Positions 46,148-54,978 of a stretch of DNA of 64,000 nucleotides are shown here, piece after piece. The DNA comes from JBFFMO01 sp041390025 (GTDB taxonomy: Bacteria; Myxococcota_A; Bradymonadia; Bradymonadales; Bradymonadaceae): assembly GCA_041390025.1 (NCBI GenBank), contig JAWKQR010000001.1, positions 1 through 64,000 of the forward strand. Reading direction: 5' to 3'. Position 1 is the stretch's first letter. Every line of letters starts with the position of its first letter. Both the position numbers and the translations under genes were made by a program. Below the pieces are notes generated by a model that was not told the origin of the DNA, made no database searches, and saw nothing but the letters and a program-made list of their open reading frames with translations.

Positions 46148-46889
46148 CTATTCCAGTGAGTTGTAGAACCCAAAGAAGATGCCGAGGTCGAAGGTCACCG
46201 TCGGATTCAGCTCGCCGGCGTACGGCCAATCCCCTCCGTAGTTCGGGTCCGAGTAGATGTTGTACGTGATCAACGCCTCGACACGACTGGCGAAACCTTT
46301 CAACGAGCCATAACCCCAGTCCCACGCCAGCCCGGCTTGAACCCCGAGGTCCTTCGACTTGTAGTCGTACCCATCGGTTGAGCCCATGTACGGAAACTCG
46401 CCGTATCGCAGGCCGAGCAGCAACACTGTGCCCGAATAACTGCTGCTTTGGCCGCGCACGAGGTCTGTCGGTGCTGTCCCAGCGTTTGCCGACCCGCAAG
46501 GTCAGCTGTTGACCGCCTCCCGCGCTGACGCTGTCCAGAAAGGCCCCTTGGATTTCTGCCAGATATCCCTCTGGTGAAACCCATCCGAGCTCTGCCGCGA
46601 AGATGCCAAACGCCGTGCCGAAAAACAGGAGCAGTGTGGCGCGAAACTCGATGCGCGAGAGGTCTCCCGGTTTTGGCAGGGCCGGCGAGGCAATAAGAGG
46701 AATCTCGGACTCCGGTTGGGCCTCGGGGGTAGCTTCCAACTGGTGTTCTGGGGCGACCGTGGCATCGGCCACGGGTTGCGGCTGAATCGCAGGTGTCTCG
46801 GTATTCGGAGTTGCATCTGCTGCGGGTTGGGCCCAGCCGGTGGTCGAGTGAAGGGCCAGAAGGAGTGTCAGAGCGAAGAAGTGTTTCAT
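46148..46889 (-). CDS. Exported envelope protein, probably outer-membrane beta-barrel (frame-broken)
   Basis: Starts at ATG 46889 with a signal peptide ending GWAQP. A Pro/Glu/Ala-rich linker follows (residues about 20-65), then strands typical of small barrels or surface proteins (RIEFRATLLLFFGTAFGIF, QQLTLRVGKRW). The frame is lost near 46462-46470; the rest (VRGQSSSYSGTVLLLGLRYG ... TVTFDLGIFFGFYNSLE) lies one frame over and ends at 46148. One extra base explains it. The alternating aromatic/hydrophobic pattern of the C-terminal part supports a barrel. Function unknown. Its gene is convergent with typA. Confidence 0.65.
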
Positions 46890-47267
46890 AGGCCATATGC
46901 GAATTGTGGGAGTGATAGGCGTCGTTGAATTCACGCGTATCCACCAGATGAAATGGTGACGTTGAAGATCGTCCTTGTTGTCGTGACATCGCAAACCGTG
47001 TGCCAGCAAACATCGGCGGTTTGGACGTTTTTCGATGCGATATCGGAGCGTGGATGCGCCAAAACTGGCGTACCCGAGGTCCACTCGCAAATCTGAGACG
47101 TCAGTTGGCCGTATCCTCAGAAATCTGTGGCGGGCGTGGCGCAGAAATACGAATTCCCATTGAATTTCAACAACAAGAATGTTTGGGCCAAAATTGGCAC
47201 CTTCATTGCAGTTTGACGTGGCATCATAAAAGGGCCAAAATTGGCCCGTAACGAAATGAGGTCTCCC
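46890..47267. promoter_or_regulatory. Divergent intergenic region with three palindromes
   Basis: A 378-base noncoding gap between the envelope protein gene and the lipoprotein at 47268. It contains three copies of GCCAAAAyTGGC: 47058-47069 (flanked C/G), 47187-47198 and 47234-47245 (extended to GGGCCAA...TTGGCCC). Centres are 129 and 47 bases apart, the nearest 27 bases before the lipoprotein ATG. The pattern suggests a dimeric repressor or activator site set. I see no clear -35/-10 pair and no coding frame. Confidence 0.55.
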
Positions 47268-48519
47268 ATGAAGAAGTTTTTCCTGCCCGTCTTTGTCATT
47301 GCACAGCTCATCGCGTGTGGAAGCGACGACAACAAATCAAACATCCCAAGCAACAACACCACGAACCGCTGCGGTGCTGGCCAACAGGTCGAAGCCGAAG
47401 GCGAACTCGCCTGCGTCTACACAAACGAGTTGATCGAGGAAGGATTCCTGTGTCCGTCGATCGTCCCGGTTGGATTCCTATTGGCCGACGGCGGCGTGGC
47501 GTGTGTGGACAGCCAGCAGATGCCTGACCCGTTGATCTCCGTGTTGGAAGGGCTTGGGTTCCAGCCCAAGGAACCGGGGTGTTTTGACGCGAACCCGGCG
47601 CAGGCATGTTTCTACAAAGAGCCACAATCAACGAACAGCGCGTTCGACCTCGATGGCGCAAACACCATCACATACACCGCCGGTGGTGGCTTTGGGTTCT
47701 GCGTGGACGCATTGCTCGATTTCACCGTCGACCTGACGACCGGCGCCGCGACGATTGGCTACTTGGTGCCGGGCGATGCGGCGAACGACAACTGCCTGAC
47801 GATGCCTCCCGATTGCGAAGTACGGGCCGAGGCCAATTTGACCCTTGATGCGACACAGCTGGAGGAGGTCAAAGCCTTGTATGCGGATGTACCTGCGCCA
47901 CAATGCCAGCAGAACGGCCCCGCGGTTTGCGACCCTTGTGTCATCGAGACCCTGACCGTCGATGACACATCCGTCGACACGTTCTGTTGCGCCGAGACCG
48001 CGGTCGGATTGGACCCTCGGTCGCCGCCGTGGCGGACTACTTCCGGGCGTTGATACCCACCACGACCGCCGCGTTCTCGAACCCAGATTCGTTCGACCTG
48101 TTGACGTACACAACCGGCGCGGGCCTTGGTTACTGCTTGGAGCCCGACGCGACCGTTCAGGCGAAGTTCACGCGGCAACCCGATGGGAGCTTGTCGGCCG
48201 AGGGCACCACAGCCGTGGTCGGCGATGCTGCCACGGACACCTGCATCAAGGGTGTGATTGGACAAGACTGCTTGGTGGCGACCCCGTTTGGCCCAATGAC
48301 GCTGACACCTGCGGCCCAAGCAGACGTCGAAGCCAAGTTGGGCCGCGTTGCCCGCGCCGATGTGCGTGGTGGACCCGGGCCTTGCGTGTGACCCATGTTT
48401 GGTGCGGTCGATCGACCTCGATGGTACCGCGGTCAACGACTACTGCTGTGGCGACGCGGCACCAGGGTTTGGCACAGCGTTTAACGACCTCGTGACCGCC
48501 ATCGAAGCCTCGAACTAAG
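47268..48519 (+). CDS. Lipoprotein with two homologous Cys-rich domains (frame-broken)
   Basis: ATG 47268 encodes a signal peptide ending in a lipobox (LIAC). The sequence is two copies of a domain of about 190 residues. Copy 1 ends VCDPCVIETLTVDDTSVDTFCC; copy 2 ends ACDPCLVRSIDLDGTAVNDYCC. Both hold a strand pair GFGFCVD / GLGYCLE. The frame breaks near 48016 (a base lost), near 48350 (a base gained) and at the TTTT run at 48480-48483 (a base gained), then reaches TAA at 48517-48519. If the last is real the protein ends at 48485. Function unknown; it sits behind the triple palindrome, which probably controls it. Confidence 0.65.
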
Positions 48520-48555
48520 CCGGGCACGCCCCCGGGCGTTTTGACGAGAAACACC

Positions 48556-49314
48556 ATGACCGTCCACGTTGACGATGATGCGGAGCTCGCTGCGCCAACC
48601 AGCGAGCAGCTTGTGCATCGACGCATCATGTTCTCGATGCTTCGACCACCCGCGATGATTGCCGCGCGCTTTGGCTTTCCGCTTAAGGAGCTGACCAATT
48701 TCATTCGGCTGAGCTACTTCCGGGAGTTGCGCGAATCCGGTGCGACGTTGGCCGAGGCCGCCGAGCTGATCGAGGTCAGCACGCGCACGATGAAGCGGCT
48801 CAACGCCGAACTTCGCTCGGACTTCTTTCTGCCGGAAGTCGAACATACCTTGGCGCGTCGCATCGAATTCATGGTGTGGGCCGAGGCCAAAACATTGGCG
48901 CGCATCGGGCAGCTTTTGCCCGGTGTGCCGCGTGAGGACCTCGAGACAGCCATCGAGGCCCTCAAGGCCGAAGGGCGTGTCAGTGAGGAGCACGACGGCC
49001 GTCAGGTGCGTTTCAGGGCTTCTCACCTTGTGTCACGGCTTGTCGACGAGGGGTTTGCGCGGCGAATTGGCGCGTTGAACAGCTTGATGCAAAACGTGGC
49101 CGAGACCGTCATCGCCCGGTTCATCGAGCCCAAAGACGTGTCGTTCGCCCGCACACTGAACTTCCGGATTCGACCGGAAGACCACGACGAGCTTCGCACC
49201 GCCTACGATGCGTTGCTTCAAACCATGCTCAAGCTCGAGGCGCGCGTCGAAGACCAAGCCAGCTCGGTGCCCATCCGGATGTCCGTGTTGTGGTCAGAGG
49301 TCGACGAAGACTAA
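48556..49314 (+). CDS. Helix-turn-helix protein, probable transcriptional regulator (DUF6502-like)
   Basis: About 252 residues from ATG 48556. The region after residue 60 reads FRELRESGATLAEAAELIEV, then STRTMKRLNAELRSDF, a helix-turn-helix with the second helix in the usual position. A helical middle (FMVWAEAKTLARIGQLL ... DLETAIEALKAEGRV) and HLVSRLVDEGFARRIGALN follow, then FARTLNFRIRPEDH. The layout resembles the DUF6502 regulator family, but I offer this as a pattern match only. It follows the duplicated-domain lipoprotein by 36 bases and could be its regulator or a co-transcribed partner. Confidence 0.6.
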   Translation: MTVHVDDDAELAAPTSEQLVHRRIMFSMLRPPAMIAARFGFPLKELTNFIRLSYFRELRESGATLAEAAELIEVSTRTMKRLNAELRSDFFLPEVEHTLARRIEFMVWAEAKTLARIGQLLPGVPREDLETAIEALKAEGRVSEEHDGRQVRFRASHLVSRLVDEGFARRIGALNSLMQNVAETVIARFIEPKDVSFARTLNFRIRPEDHDELRTAYDALLQTMLKLEARVEDQASSVPIRMSVLWSEVDED

Positions 49315-49340
49315 GTCGGGTTGGTCCAGATATTTGGGGA

Positions 49341-49380
49341 GGCAATCTCCAGATTGCCGCATGTCAGCGTCCACGCTGAC
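49341..49380. repeat. Dispersed hairpin repeat, copy at 49.3 kb
   Basis: GGCAATC and GATTGCC around TCCA, followed by GTCAGCGT and ACGCTGAC around CC, a perfect 8-bp stem. The second stem has no sequence in common with the third dyad at 41.1 or 50.2 kb but holds the same place, so structure rather than sequence is conserved. It lies between the convergent HTH and nucleotidyltransferase genes and ends two bases short of the latter's stop. Confidence 0.8.
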
Positions 49381-49382
49381 AA

Positions 49383-49982
49383 CTATCCGAGTTTCAATGG
49401 AGCAACATGGGCGTTGTACTTCCGAGAAAGTCCAAACTCGGCGGCGAGCTGTTGGATCTCGTCAAACACATCTTCCGACTGTTCCATCATGAGATTGCGA
49501 ACGTCCATGAGATCAACAGCTGATCCAGCGATGAGTTTGAGCAAAACCAAATACCCCAATGGAATGAACGGAAGGTGCGTTTCATCGTCAATCTGCGATG
49601 CAGCGATCGCAGGTTTTATGAGTCGGGTCGGCGACCGCCGTAGTCGCAGTGGATTATTGAAATTGACGACTTGGATGTAGATGTCCAGCCCACCGATTGT
49701 CGGATAGCCAATCGAGATGACACCACCCAACGGGTCGTCCGCGGTCGTCGTTCCCGTGGTAGCTACACAGAAGCCATCGGGCACTTCGAAGCAACTCACT
49801 GCCTCAACAAGCCTTGAGAAGTCTACAAAAACCCCTAGATCGATGTCGCGAGTTGCTCGCTCGTAACCATGGTAGGCAAGCGCGACACCGCCGATTACGA
49901 CGGTATCAATCCCCTGACTCTTTAGGTGCTCGATAAGGTGTAACGTCAGGTTGACGTGTTCGGTCAAGTTTACTGTTTCCAA
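49383..49982 (-). CDS. Nucleotidyltransferase-fold protein
   Basis: A 199-residue protein read from TTG 49982. The core IDTVVIGGVALAYHGYERATRDIDLGVFVD contains the GG...H and T-x-DIDL pattern of the nucleotidyltransferase superfamily; two of the three metal carboxylates are the D-x-D in RDIDLG. The rest of the fold follows (GLDIYIQV, PLGYLVLLKLIAGSAVDLMD). This type is common in orphan or toxin-antitoxin settings (AbiEii, MNT and relatives). A 63-residue frame overlaps its start, which could be a partner. The substrate is unknown. Confidence 0.72.
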   Translation of the reverse strand: METVNLTEHVNLTLHLIEHLKSQGIDTVVIGGVALAYHGYERATRDIDLGVFVDFSRLVEAVSCFEVPDGFCVATTGTTTADDPLGGVISIGYPTIGGLDIYIQVVNFNNPLRLRRSPTRLIKPAIAASQIDDETHLPFIPLGYLVLLKLIAGSAVDLMDVRNLMMEQSEDVFDEIQQLAAEFGLSRKYNAHVAPLKLG

Positions 49983-50097
49983 TGCTCAACCCTCGTCGCC
50001 CACGGGCAAGCGCGGCTAGAACACGCTCCCCACCAGACTTTCCTCGCATTCCCTTGATTTTAAGCGCCCGCGCGCGATTCATGCACTCGGATTCCAT
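49906..50097 (-). CDS. Small basic protein overlapping the nucleotidyltransferase start
   Basis: A 63-residue frame from ATG 50097, which has a well-spaced GGAGG. It is rich in Arg and Lys (KIKGMRGKSGGERVLAALA). It overlaps the nucleotidyltransferase gene by 77 bases in another frame. The ribosome site argues that translation starts here, but the 3' half may be an artefact of a frame error, as the coding part that can be trusted is upstream of 49983. It could be an antidote or DNA-binding partner; I cannot place it. Confidence 0.4.
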   Translation of the reverse strand: MESECMNRARALKIKGMRGKSGGERVLAALARGRRGLSIGNSKLDRTRQPDVTPYRAPKESGD

Positions 50098-50168
50098 GGC
50101 AAACCTCCAACTGCAAGAATAACGACCGCCACCCTCGGGTCAATTCCATACACCCAAACATAAGTGGG

Positions 50169-50211
50169 GCGGCAATCTCCAGATTGCCGCATTGGCAGCT
50201 CGTGAGCTGCC
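50169..50211. repeat. Dispersed hairpin repeat, copy at 50.2 kb
   Basis: GCGGCAATC and GATTGCCGC around TCCA (9-bp perfect stem), then GGCAGCTC and GAGCTGCC around GT (8-bp perfect stem). Compared with the type A units the outermost pair is G-C instead of T-A, another compensated change. It lies nine bases downstream of the preA stop, on the opposite orientation. Confidence 0.85.
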
Positions 50212-50220
50212 GGTGCGTGT

Positions 50221-51493
50221 CTAGTGAGCGCCCTTCTTGGGGCGAAGGGTGGCGCCCTGCGTGATGTGCTCGTTCCATGTTGCGGGAGCGAACCCGTTGG
50301 CCACTTCCACCATCGAAATGCAGCCGTCGACTGGGCACACAATCTGGCAGAGGTTGCAGCCCACACACTCCGATTCGTCGATGACCGGAACACGAATGGT
50401 CACGTCTTGGTCGGGGTGGATGCACTGGTGGGCGCCGTCATGGCACGCGATGACGCAAAGCTGGCAGCCGATGCACTTCTTGGGGTCGATCTTCGCGACC
50501 GTCTCGAAGTTCATGTCCAAGTCGCTCCACGCCGAGTAGCTAGGCACTGCCTTGCCAATCATGTCGTCGAGTTTCGAACTTGTGGTCGCGCATGTAGTTT
50601 TCCAAGCCCTCGATCATGTCTTCGACAATGCGATAGCCGCGCAACATGACCTCGGTACAGACCTGCACGCTCGAGGCGCCAAGCAGCAAGAATTCCACCG
50701 CGTCGCGCCAGTTGGTCACGCCGCCGATGCCGCTGATGGGCAGATTGAACTCCTCGTCGCGCGCCAGCGCCGCCAACATGTGCAACGCGATGGGACGCAC
50801 CGCCGCACCACAGTAGCCGCCGTTGGACGAGCGTTCGCCTACGACCGGTTGCACCACAAAATTGTCGATGTCGACGCCGATGATGCTCTTGATCGTGTTG
50901 ATCAGCGAGACCCCATGCGCGCCTCCGCGTTGCGAGGCCAGGCCGTGCGGTACGATGTCGCCCACGTTAGGCGTCAGCTTCGCGAGCACGGGGATAGTGG
51001 AGTATTCGACCGCCCAGCTCGTGATTTCCTGATTCACCTTGGGCTCTTGGCCAACGGCTGAGCCCATGCCGCGCTCGCACATCCCGTGCGGGCAGCCGAA
51101 GTTCAGCTCAAGGCCGTCCGAACCCGCGTCGATGGCGCGTTTGATGATGTCTTTCCACTCGGCCTTCGAGTCGACCATCAACGACGTGATGATCGCGTGT
51201 TTGGGGTACTTCTGTTTGGTCTCGTAGATCTCGCGGAAGTTGACCTCGAGCGGCCGGTCGGTGATGAGCTCGATGTTGTTGAAGCCGATCGCGCGTGTGG
51301 CGCCATAATTGACGGCCCCAAAGCGGCTCGACACGTTTTGAATGGGCGTTCCCAAGGTCTTCCAGACCGCGCCACCCCAGCCGTGGTCAAACGCACGCTG
51401 AATCTGAGCGCCCGAGTTTGCAGGCGGTGCTGAGGCCAGCCAGAACGGGTTCGGCGAGATAATGCCCGCGCAATTTGATGTTAAATCTGGCAT
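50221..51493 (-). CDS. preA: NAD-dependent dihydropyrimidine dehydrogenase subunit PreA (frame-broken)
   Basis: PreA with PreT reduces uracil and thymine to dihydro forms, the first step of reductive pyrimidine catabolism. Start ATG 51493 has AAGGGAGG upstream and overlaps the preT stop by one base. Dihydroorotate-dehydrogenase-like barrel: NPFWLASAPPANSG, GAVWKTLG, LELNFGCPHGMCERGMG (catalytic Cys loop), and the FMN-phosphate ISGIGGVTNWRDA. The C-terminus with two 4Fe-4S motifs (CIGCQLCVIAC, CVGCNLCQIVC) lies one frame over from about 50570 to 50221; one extra base near 50566-50575 splits it. Restored, the length is normal for PreA. Confidence 0.92.
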
Positions 51494-52794
51494 CAGTGAC
51501 CTCCCTTCAGATAACGATCGATCGCGTGTGCCGCGACTTTTCCTTCTGCCGCCGCGTTGACGACTTCTTTGGCGCCGTTCGAGGCGTCTCCACCTGCAAA
51601 CCAACCTTAGCGACCAAGCGCCTGGTGTTCGTCGACCACAAGCCGACCCCAATCGGTCTTGATGCCCTCCAGCGCGTGGAGCTCATCACCCAATTTGGAC
51701 TGGCCCACTGCCAACAACACAAGCTGCGCTTTGACTTCAAACGTTTCGCCCGTGGGCTTCATGTCAGAGCCAAGCTTGTGACAACGCACGCGCTCGACGT
51801 GTGCACCGCCTTCGTAGGCGTCGGGCAACGCATGCCAAATTGCGCGGGCGCCAAGCTGCTTGGCCGCAGCCCATTCGTGTTTGTAGCCGCTCATGCGGTT
51901 TTCATCGCCGCGGTAAATCATCGTGACGTTCTCGATGCCCAAGCCACAAAGCTCGCGCACGCAGTCCATCGCGGTGTTTCCGCCGCCAACGACCACGGCG
52001 TCCGTGACGTGCGACAGGTTGACCTTTCCAAGCTTCATCGCGTCGATCCAATCGACCGCGCCTTCCACCCCATCGAGATCCTCGCCGGTCGTCTTGAGGT
52101 ACTTGTCGGGCCCAAGGCCGATGCCGACGAACACGGCGTCGTGTTTGGTCTCGAGGTCCTGCCACGTGATGTCTTTGCCGACGGTCACGCCCGTTTGGAC
52201 GTCAATGCCACCAATCGACAACACCCACTCAGCCTCTTCGAGCGCGCGGTCGGCCTTCATCTTGTAGGGCGCGACACCGTTTGTGTTCAGGCCACCCACA
52301 AAATCGTTCTTTTCGTAAATGGTGCACGCGTGGCCCAAGCGGCGCAGCTCGTGCGCGGCGGCCAAGCTTGCAGGCCCAGCACCGACGAGCCCCACGGACT
52401 TCCCGGTATCCGCACCAGCTTCGAAGTACTTCCAGCCCTTTTCAAACGCCATGTCCGTCGAATAGCGCTGCAACCGGCCAATCTGAATCGGCGGGATGTC
52501 CATCTCGTTGTAGACGCAGTCGCCGACACACAACACTTCCACCGGACACACACGCGCGCAGCTCATGCCCAAGATGTTCGATTCAAAAATCGTCTTCGCC
52601 GAACCCTCGACATTGCCCGTCGCAATCTTGCGAATGAACTCGGGGATGTTGATCGATGTGGGGCACGCTTTGATGCAAGGCGCATCCGCGCAGTACAGGC
52701 AGCGGTTCGCCTCGACCACGGCTTGGTTGGGCGAATACGGCTCCTTGTAGTCCCGGAACGCTTCTTCGGTCCGGTCCATGGGGAGTTTGGACAT
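51493..52794 (-). CDS. preT: NAD-dependent dihydropyrimidine dehydrogenase subunit PreT (internal stop)
   Basis: FAD/NAD and Fe-S partner of PreA that feeds electrons to the pyrimidine site. N-terminal Cys motifs (CLYCADAPCIKACP, CARVCP and CVGDC) ligate 4Fe-4S clusters. The FAD GxGxxG is GLVGAGPASLAAAHELRR, and the NAD site AVVVGGGNTAMDC. An in-frame TAA at 51607-51609 interrupts the protein, yet the same frame goes on with WFAGGDASNGAKEVVNAAAE, the conserved C-terminal FAD contact, to the stop at 51493-51495 that overlaps preA. Paired small indels would create this TAA from LGRTKVWFAGGD. preT and preA form an operon. Confidence 0.92.
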
Positions 52795-52871
52795 GTGGGT
52801 CTCCAGTTTTCGAAATAGGGCGCCACTCTACAACGATAGGAGAGAATTGCGAACAGTTTTGCGCGCCCTGC

Positions 52872-53303
52872 CTAGGTCGTCGCTGGGATGGGTTTCCAAA
52901 GCGGGCCAACAGCGAGCAACAAGACAAAGACGTTAAACACAGCGTTTGACGGTGTCCCCGATGCAACGGACCCCAAACTGTCGAGGACAAACCACGCCAA
53001 CAATCCAGCGAGGACCGAACGCCGAACGCCTTCAGGCGCCAGGTCGTAAACCCAACGCCGCAAACAGAAAATCATCACGCCCCAGCCAAACAGGAAACCA
53101 CCGGTCAGGGCCGACAGAAACCGCATCGTGGGGAAATCGTAAGACTGTGCGCCATCAAGTGGCCAGCTCAACAGGTCGAGTGACCAGCGCGCGGGCTCCG
53201 AGCTCCACTCCATCGTGCCCAAGCTGAACACTGGGCCAAATGCCCCAACGATGATTGCGGTGACCAGAAGCCAAGCTTTGTGGGATTGCTGCGAAACGTT
53301 CAC
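52872..53303 (-). CDS. Small integral membrane protein of unknown function
   Basis: A 143-residue protein with four hydrophobic segments (about 10-30, 60-80, 95-112 and 118-138): AWLLVTAIIVGAFGPVF, FLSALTGGFLFGWGVMIF, VLAGLLAWFVLDSLG and AVFNVFVLLLAVGPLW. It is divergent from the NCS1 permease gene across two palindromes and followed 77 bases later by preT on the same strand, so it may be in the pyrimidine operon or autoregulated separately. I do not recognise a family. Confidence 0.7.
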   Translation of the reverse strand: MNVSQQSHKAWLLVTAIIVGAFGPVFSLGTMEWSSEPARWSLDLLSWPLDGAQSYDFPTMRFLSALTGGFLFGWGVMIFCLRRWVYDLAPEGVRRSVLAGLLAWFVLDSLGSVASGTPSNAVFNVFVLLLAVGPLWKPIPATT

Positions 53304-53317
53304 GTCAACACCTTCAA

Positions 53318-53364
53318 TGTAGTGACCACTTCAAACCGCGAGGGTAAATGTAGTAATCACTACA
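53318..53364. promoter_or_regulatory. Operator pair TGTAGTnnnnACTACA
   Basis: TGTAGTAATCACTACA at 53349-53364 is a perfect dyad; TGTAGTGACCACTTCA at 53318-53333 is the same dyad with one mismatch. Their centres are 31 bases apart, three helical turns, so a regulator could bind both on one face. They lie just upstream of the membrane protein gene and upstream of the permease promoter, suggesting repression of the former or co-control of both. The form is typical of GntR or MarR sites, though no such gene is in the window. Confidence 0.6.
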
Positions 53365-53386
53365 GTCAACCCCAACCGCACACCGA

Positions 53387-53415
53387 TTGACTTCCCCAGA
53401 TGCGTCGGCAATATT
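53387..53415 (+). promoter_or_regulatory. Sigma70-type promoter of the NCS1 permease
   Basis: TTGACT and AATATT are separated by 17 bases, 49 bases upstream of the permease ATG. The -35 box matches five of six consensus bases and the -10 four of six. The operator pair is 23 bases upstream of the -35 box. Confidence 0.5.
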
Positions 53416-53463
53416 CGGCCCCTTCGAAATTTCAATGCATTTGCTTAGTTACGAGGCACCCCC

Positions 53464-54957
53464 ATGCTCTCCAATCCCGATCCGTCTCTGATCAACGACG
53501 ACCTTCGCCCCTCGACCGCCGAAGAGCGCCACTGGTCGGTGTTCAACATGGCATCCTTGTGGATCGGTATGGTCGTGTGTGTGCCGACCTACATGTTGGC
53601 GGCGAGCCTCATCGAAAACGGCATGAGCTGGGGCGAAGCGGTGCTGACGGTGATGTTGGGCAACGTCATTGTCTTGATCCCGATGATCCTCAACGGTCAC
53701 CCCGGCACCAAGTACGGCATCCCATTCCCCGTGCTCGCCCGCGCATCGTTTGGCGTTTGGGGGTCGCACATCCCGTCGATCCTGCGTGCGCTCGTGGCGT
53801 GTGGCTGGTTTGGCATCCAGACGTGGTTTGGCGGGTTCGCCATCTATCAGTTGGTCAACATCATGCTCGGCGGGGCGCTCGAGGGCGCCGACCTTCCGAT
53901 CCTCGGCATCAACCCCGGTGAGTTTGTCAGCTTCCTCGTGTTCTGGGGGATTCAGGTGTTCATCATCAAGAAGGGCGTTGAATCCATCCGCCTGCTTGAG
54001 TCGATCGCCGCACCATTTCTCATCGTCATGGGGCTCGCGCTGCTCGCATGGGCCTACGTCAAGGCCGACGGATTTGGCACGATGATGTCGCAGCCCAGCG
54101 CGTTTGCGCCCGGCGGCGCCAAAGAAGGGCAGTTCCTGTCGGTGTTCTTTCCGTCGTTGACCGCGATGGTTGGGTTTTGGGCGACCTTGTCGCTGAACAT
54201 TCCCGACTTTACGCGATACGCCAAAACCCAACGTGACCAGGTGCTCGGCCAGGCCATCGGTTTGCCCCTGTTCATGACGTTGTTCGCGTTCATCGGCGTG
54301 GCCGTCACGAGCGCGACCCCAGTCATCTTCGGCGAGACCATCTGGGACCCCACCATCTTGCTCGGGCGCATGGGTGAGGCGAGCGAGGGCCCAATGGCGG
54401 TGGTGACGGTGTTGGTGAGCTTGTTTGCGCTGTCGATCGCGACCTTGTCGACCAACATCGCCGCGAATGTCGTGTCACCCGCGAACGCCATCATGAACAT
54501 CAACCCCAGCAAACTGACCTTCCAGCTTGGCGGATACATCACCGCCGGCATCGGCTTGGCCATCATGCCCTGGAAACTCGTCGAGTCCGCCGGGGCCTAC
54601 ATCTTTACGTGGCTCATCGGGTATTCGGCGTTGCTTGGCCCCATCGGCGCGATCCTGATCGTCGACTATTTCCTGATCCGCAACAAAGAGTTCGACCTCG
54701 AGGACCTTTTCCAAAAACAAGGCCGCTACTGGTACAACTCAGGCTTTAACCCAATCGCCGTCATCGCGTTCGTCATCGCACTGCTGCCGAACTTGCCGGG
54801 TTTCCTGCACGTCGCGGGAGCGTTTGGTGACGGCGTGATTCCGCCATTCTTCGACCAGCTTTACACCTACGCGTGGTTCGTCGGCTTTGGCATCGCGGGT
54901 GTGCTGTATTTCGTGGGGATGAAGATGCGGTCGGGAGGCTCGCTCCCGACCACCTAG
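53464..54957 (+). CDS. NCS1-family nucleobase/hydantoin transporter
   Basis: A 497-residue inner-membrane permease with about 12 helices, sodium- or proton-driven. The N-terminus NPDPSLINDDLRPSTAEERH is typical of Mhp1/PucI-like transporters. Helix 1 begins SVFNMASLWIGMVVCVPTYM, the unwound substrate-binding helix of the LeuT fold. The region YGIPFPVLARASFGVWG also matches the family. Substrates of relatives are uracil, thymine, allantoin or hydantoins. With preT-preA on the other strand it is most likely the pyrimidine or hydantoin importer. A hairpin overlaps its last codons. Confidence 0.92.
   Translation: MLSNPDPSLINDDLRPSTAEERHWSVFNMASLWIGMVVCVPTYMLAASLIENGMSWGEAVLTVMLGNVIVLIPMILNGHPGTKYGIPFPVLARASFGVWGSHIPSILRALVACGWFGIQTWFGGFAIYQLVNIMLGGALEGADLPILGINPGEFVSFLVFWGIQVFIIKKGVESIRLLESIAAPFLIVMGLALLAWAYVKADGFGTMMSQPSAFAPGGAKEGQFLSVFFPSLTAMVGFWATLSLNIPDFTRYAKTQRDQVLGQAIGLPLFMTLFAFIGVAVTSATPVIFGETIWDPTILLGRMGEASEGPMAVVTVLVSLFALSIATLSTNIAANVVSPANAIMNINPSKLTFQLGGYITAGIGLAIMPWKLVESAGAYIFTWLIGYSALLGPIGAILIVDYFLIRNKEFDLEDLFQKQGRYWYNSGFNPIAVIAFVIALLPNLPGFLHVAGAFGDGVIPPFFDQLYTYAWFVGFGIAGVLYFVGMKMRSGGSLPTT
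54929..54951. repeat. Hairpin at the 3' end of the permease gene
   Basis: GGTCGGGAG and CTCCCGACC enclose GCTCG, a perfect 9-bp stem that spans the final codons (SGGSLPT) and ends six bases before the stop. A smaller dyad with the same core, GGGAG-TTCG-CTCCC, lies at 58270-58283. These may be a second hairpin family or related to the dispersed repeats. Confidence 0.5.
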
Positions 54958-54978
54958 CTACGCTTCAGGGTCTTGAAC

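Noticed and set aside
46070..46166. C-terminal extension of TypA beyond its terminator
   Set aside because: It reads through a Rho-independent terminator and lacks family similarity. One base restores the standard ending.
51475..52818. Long plus-strand open frame opposite preT
   Set aside because: PreT motifs on the minus strand are unambiguous; the opposite frame has none.
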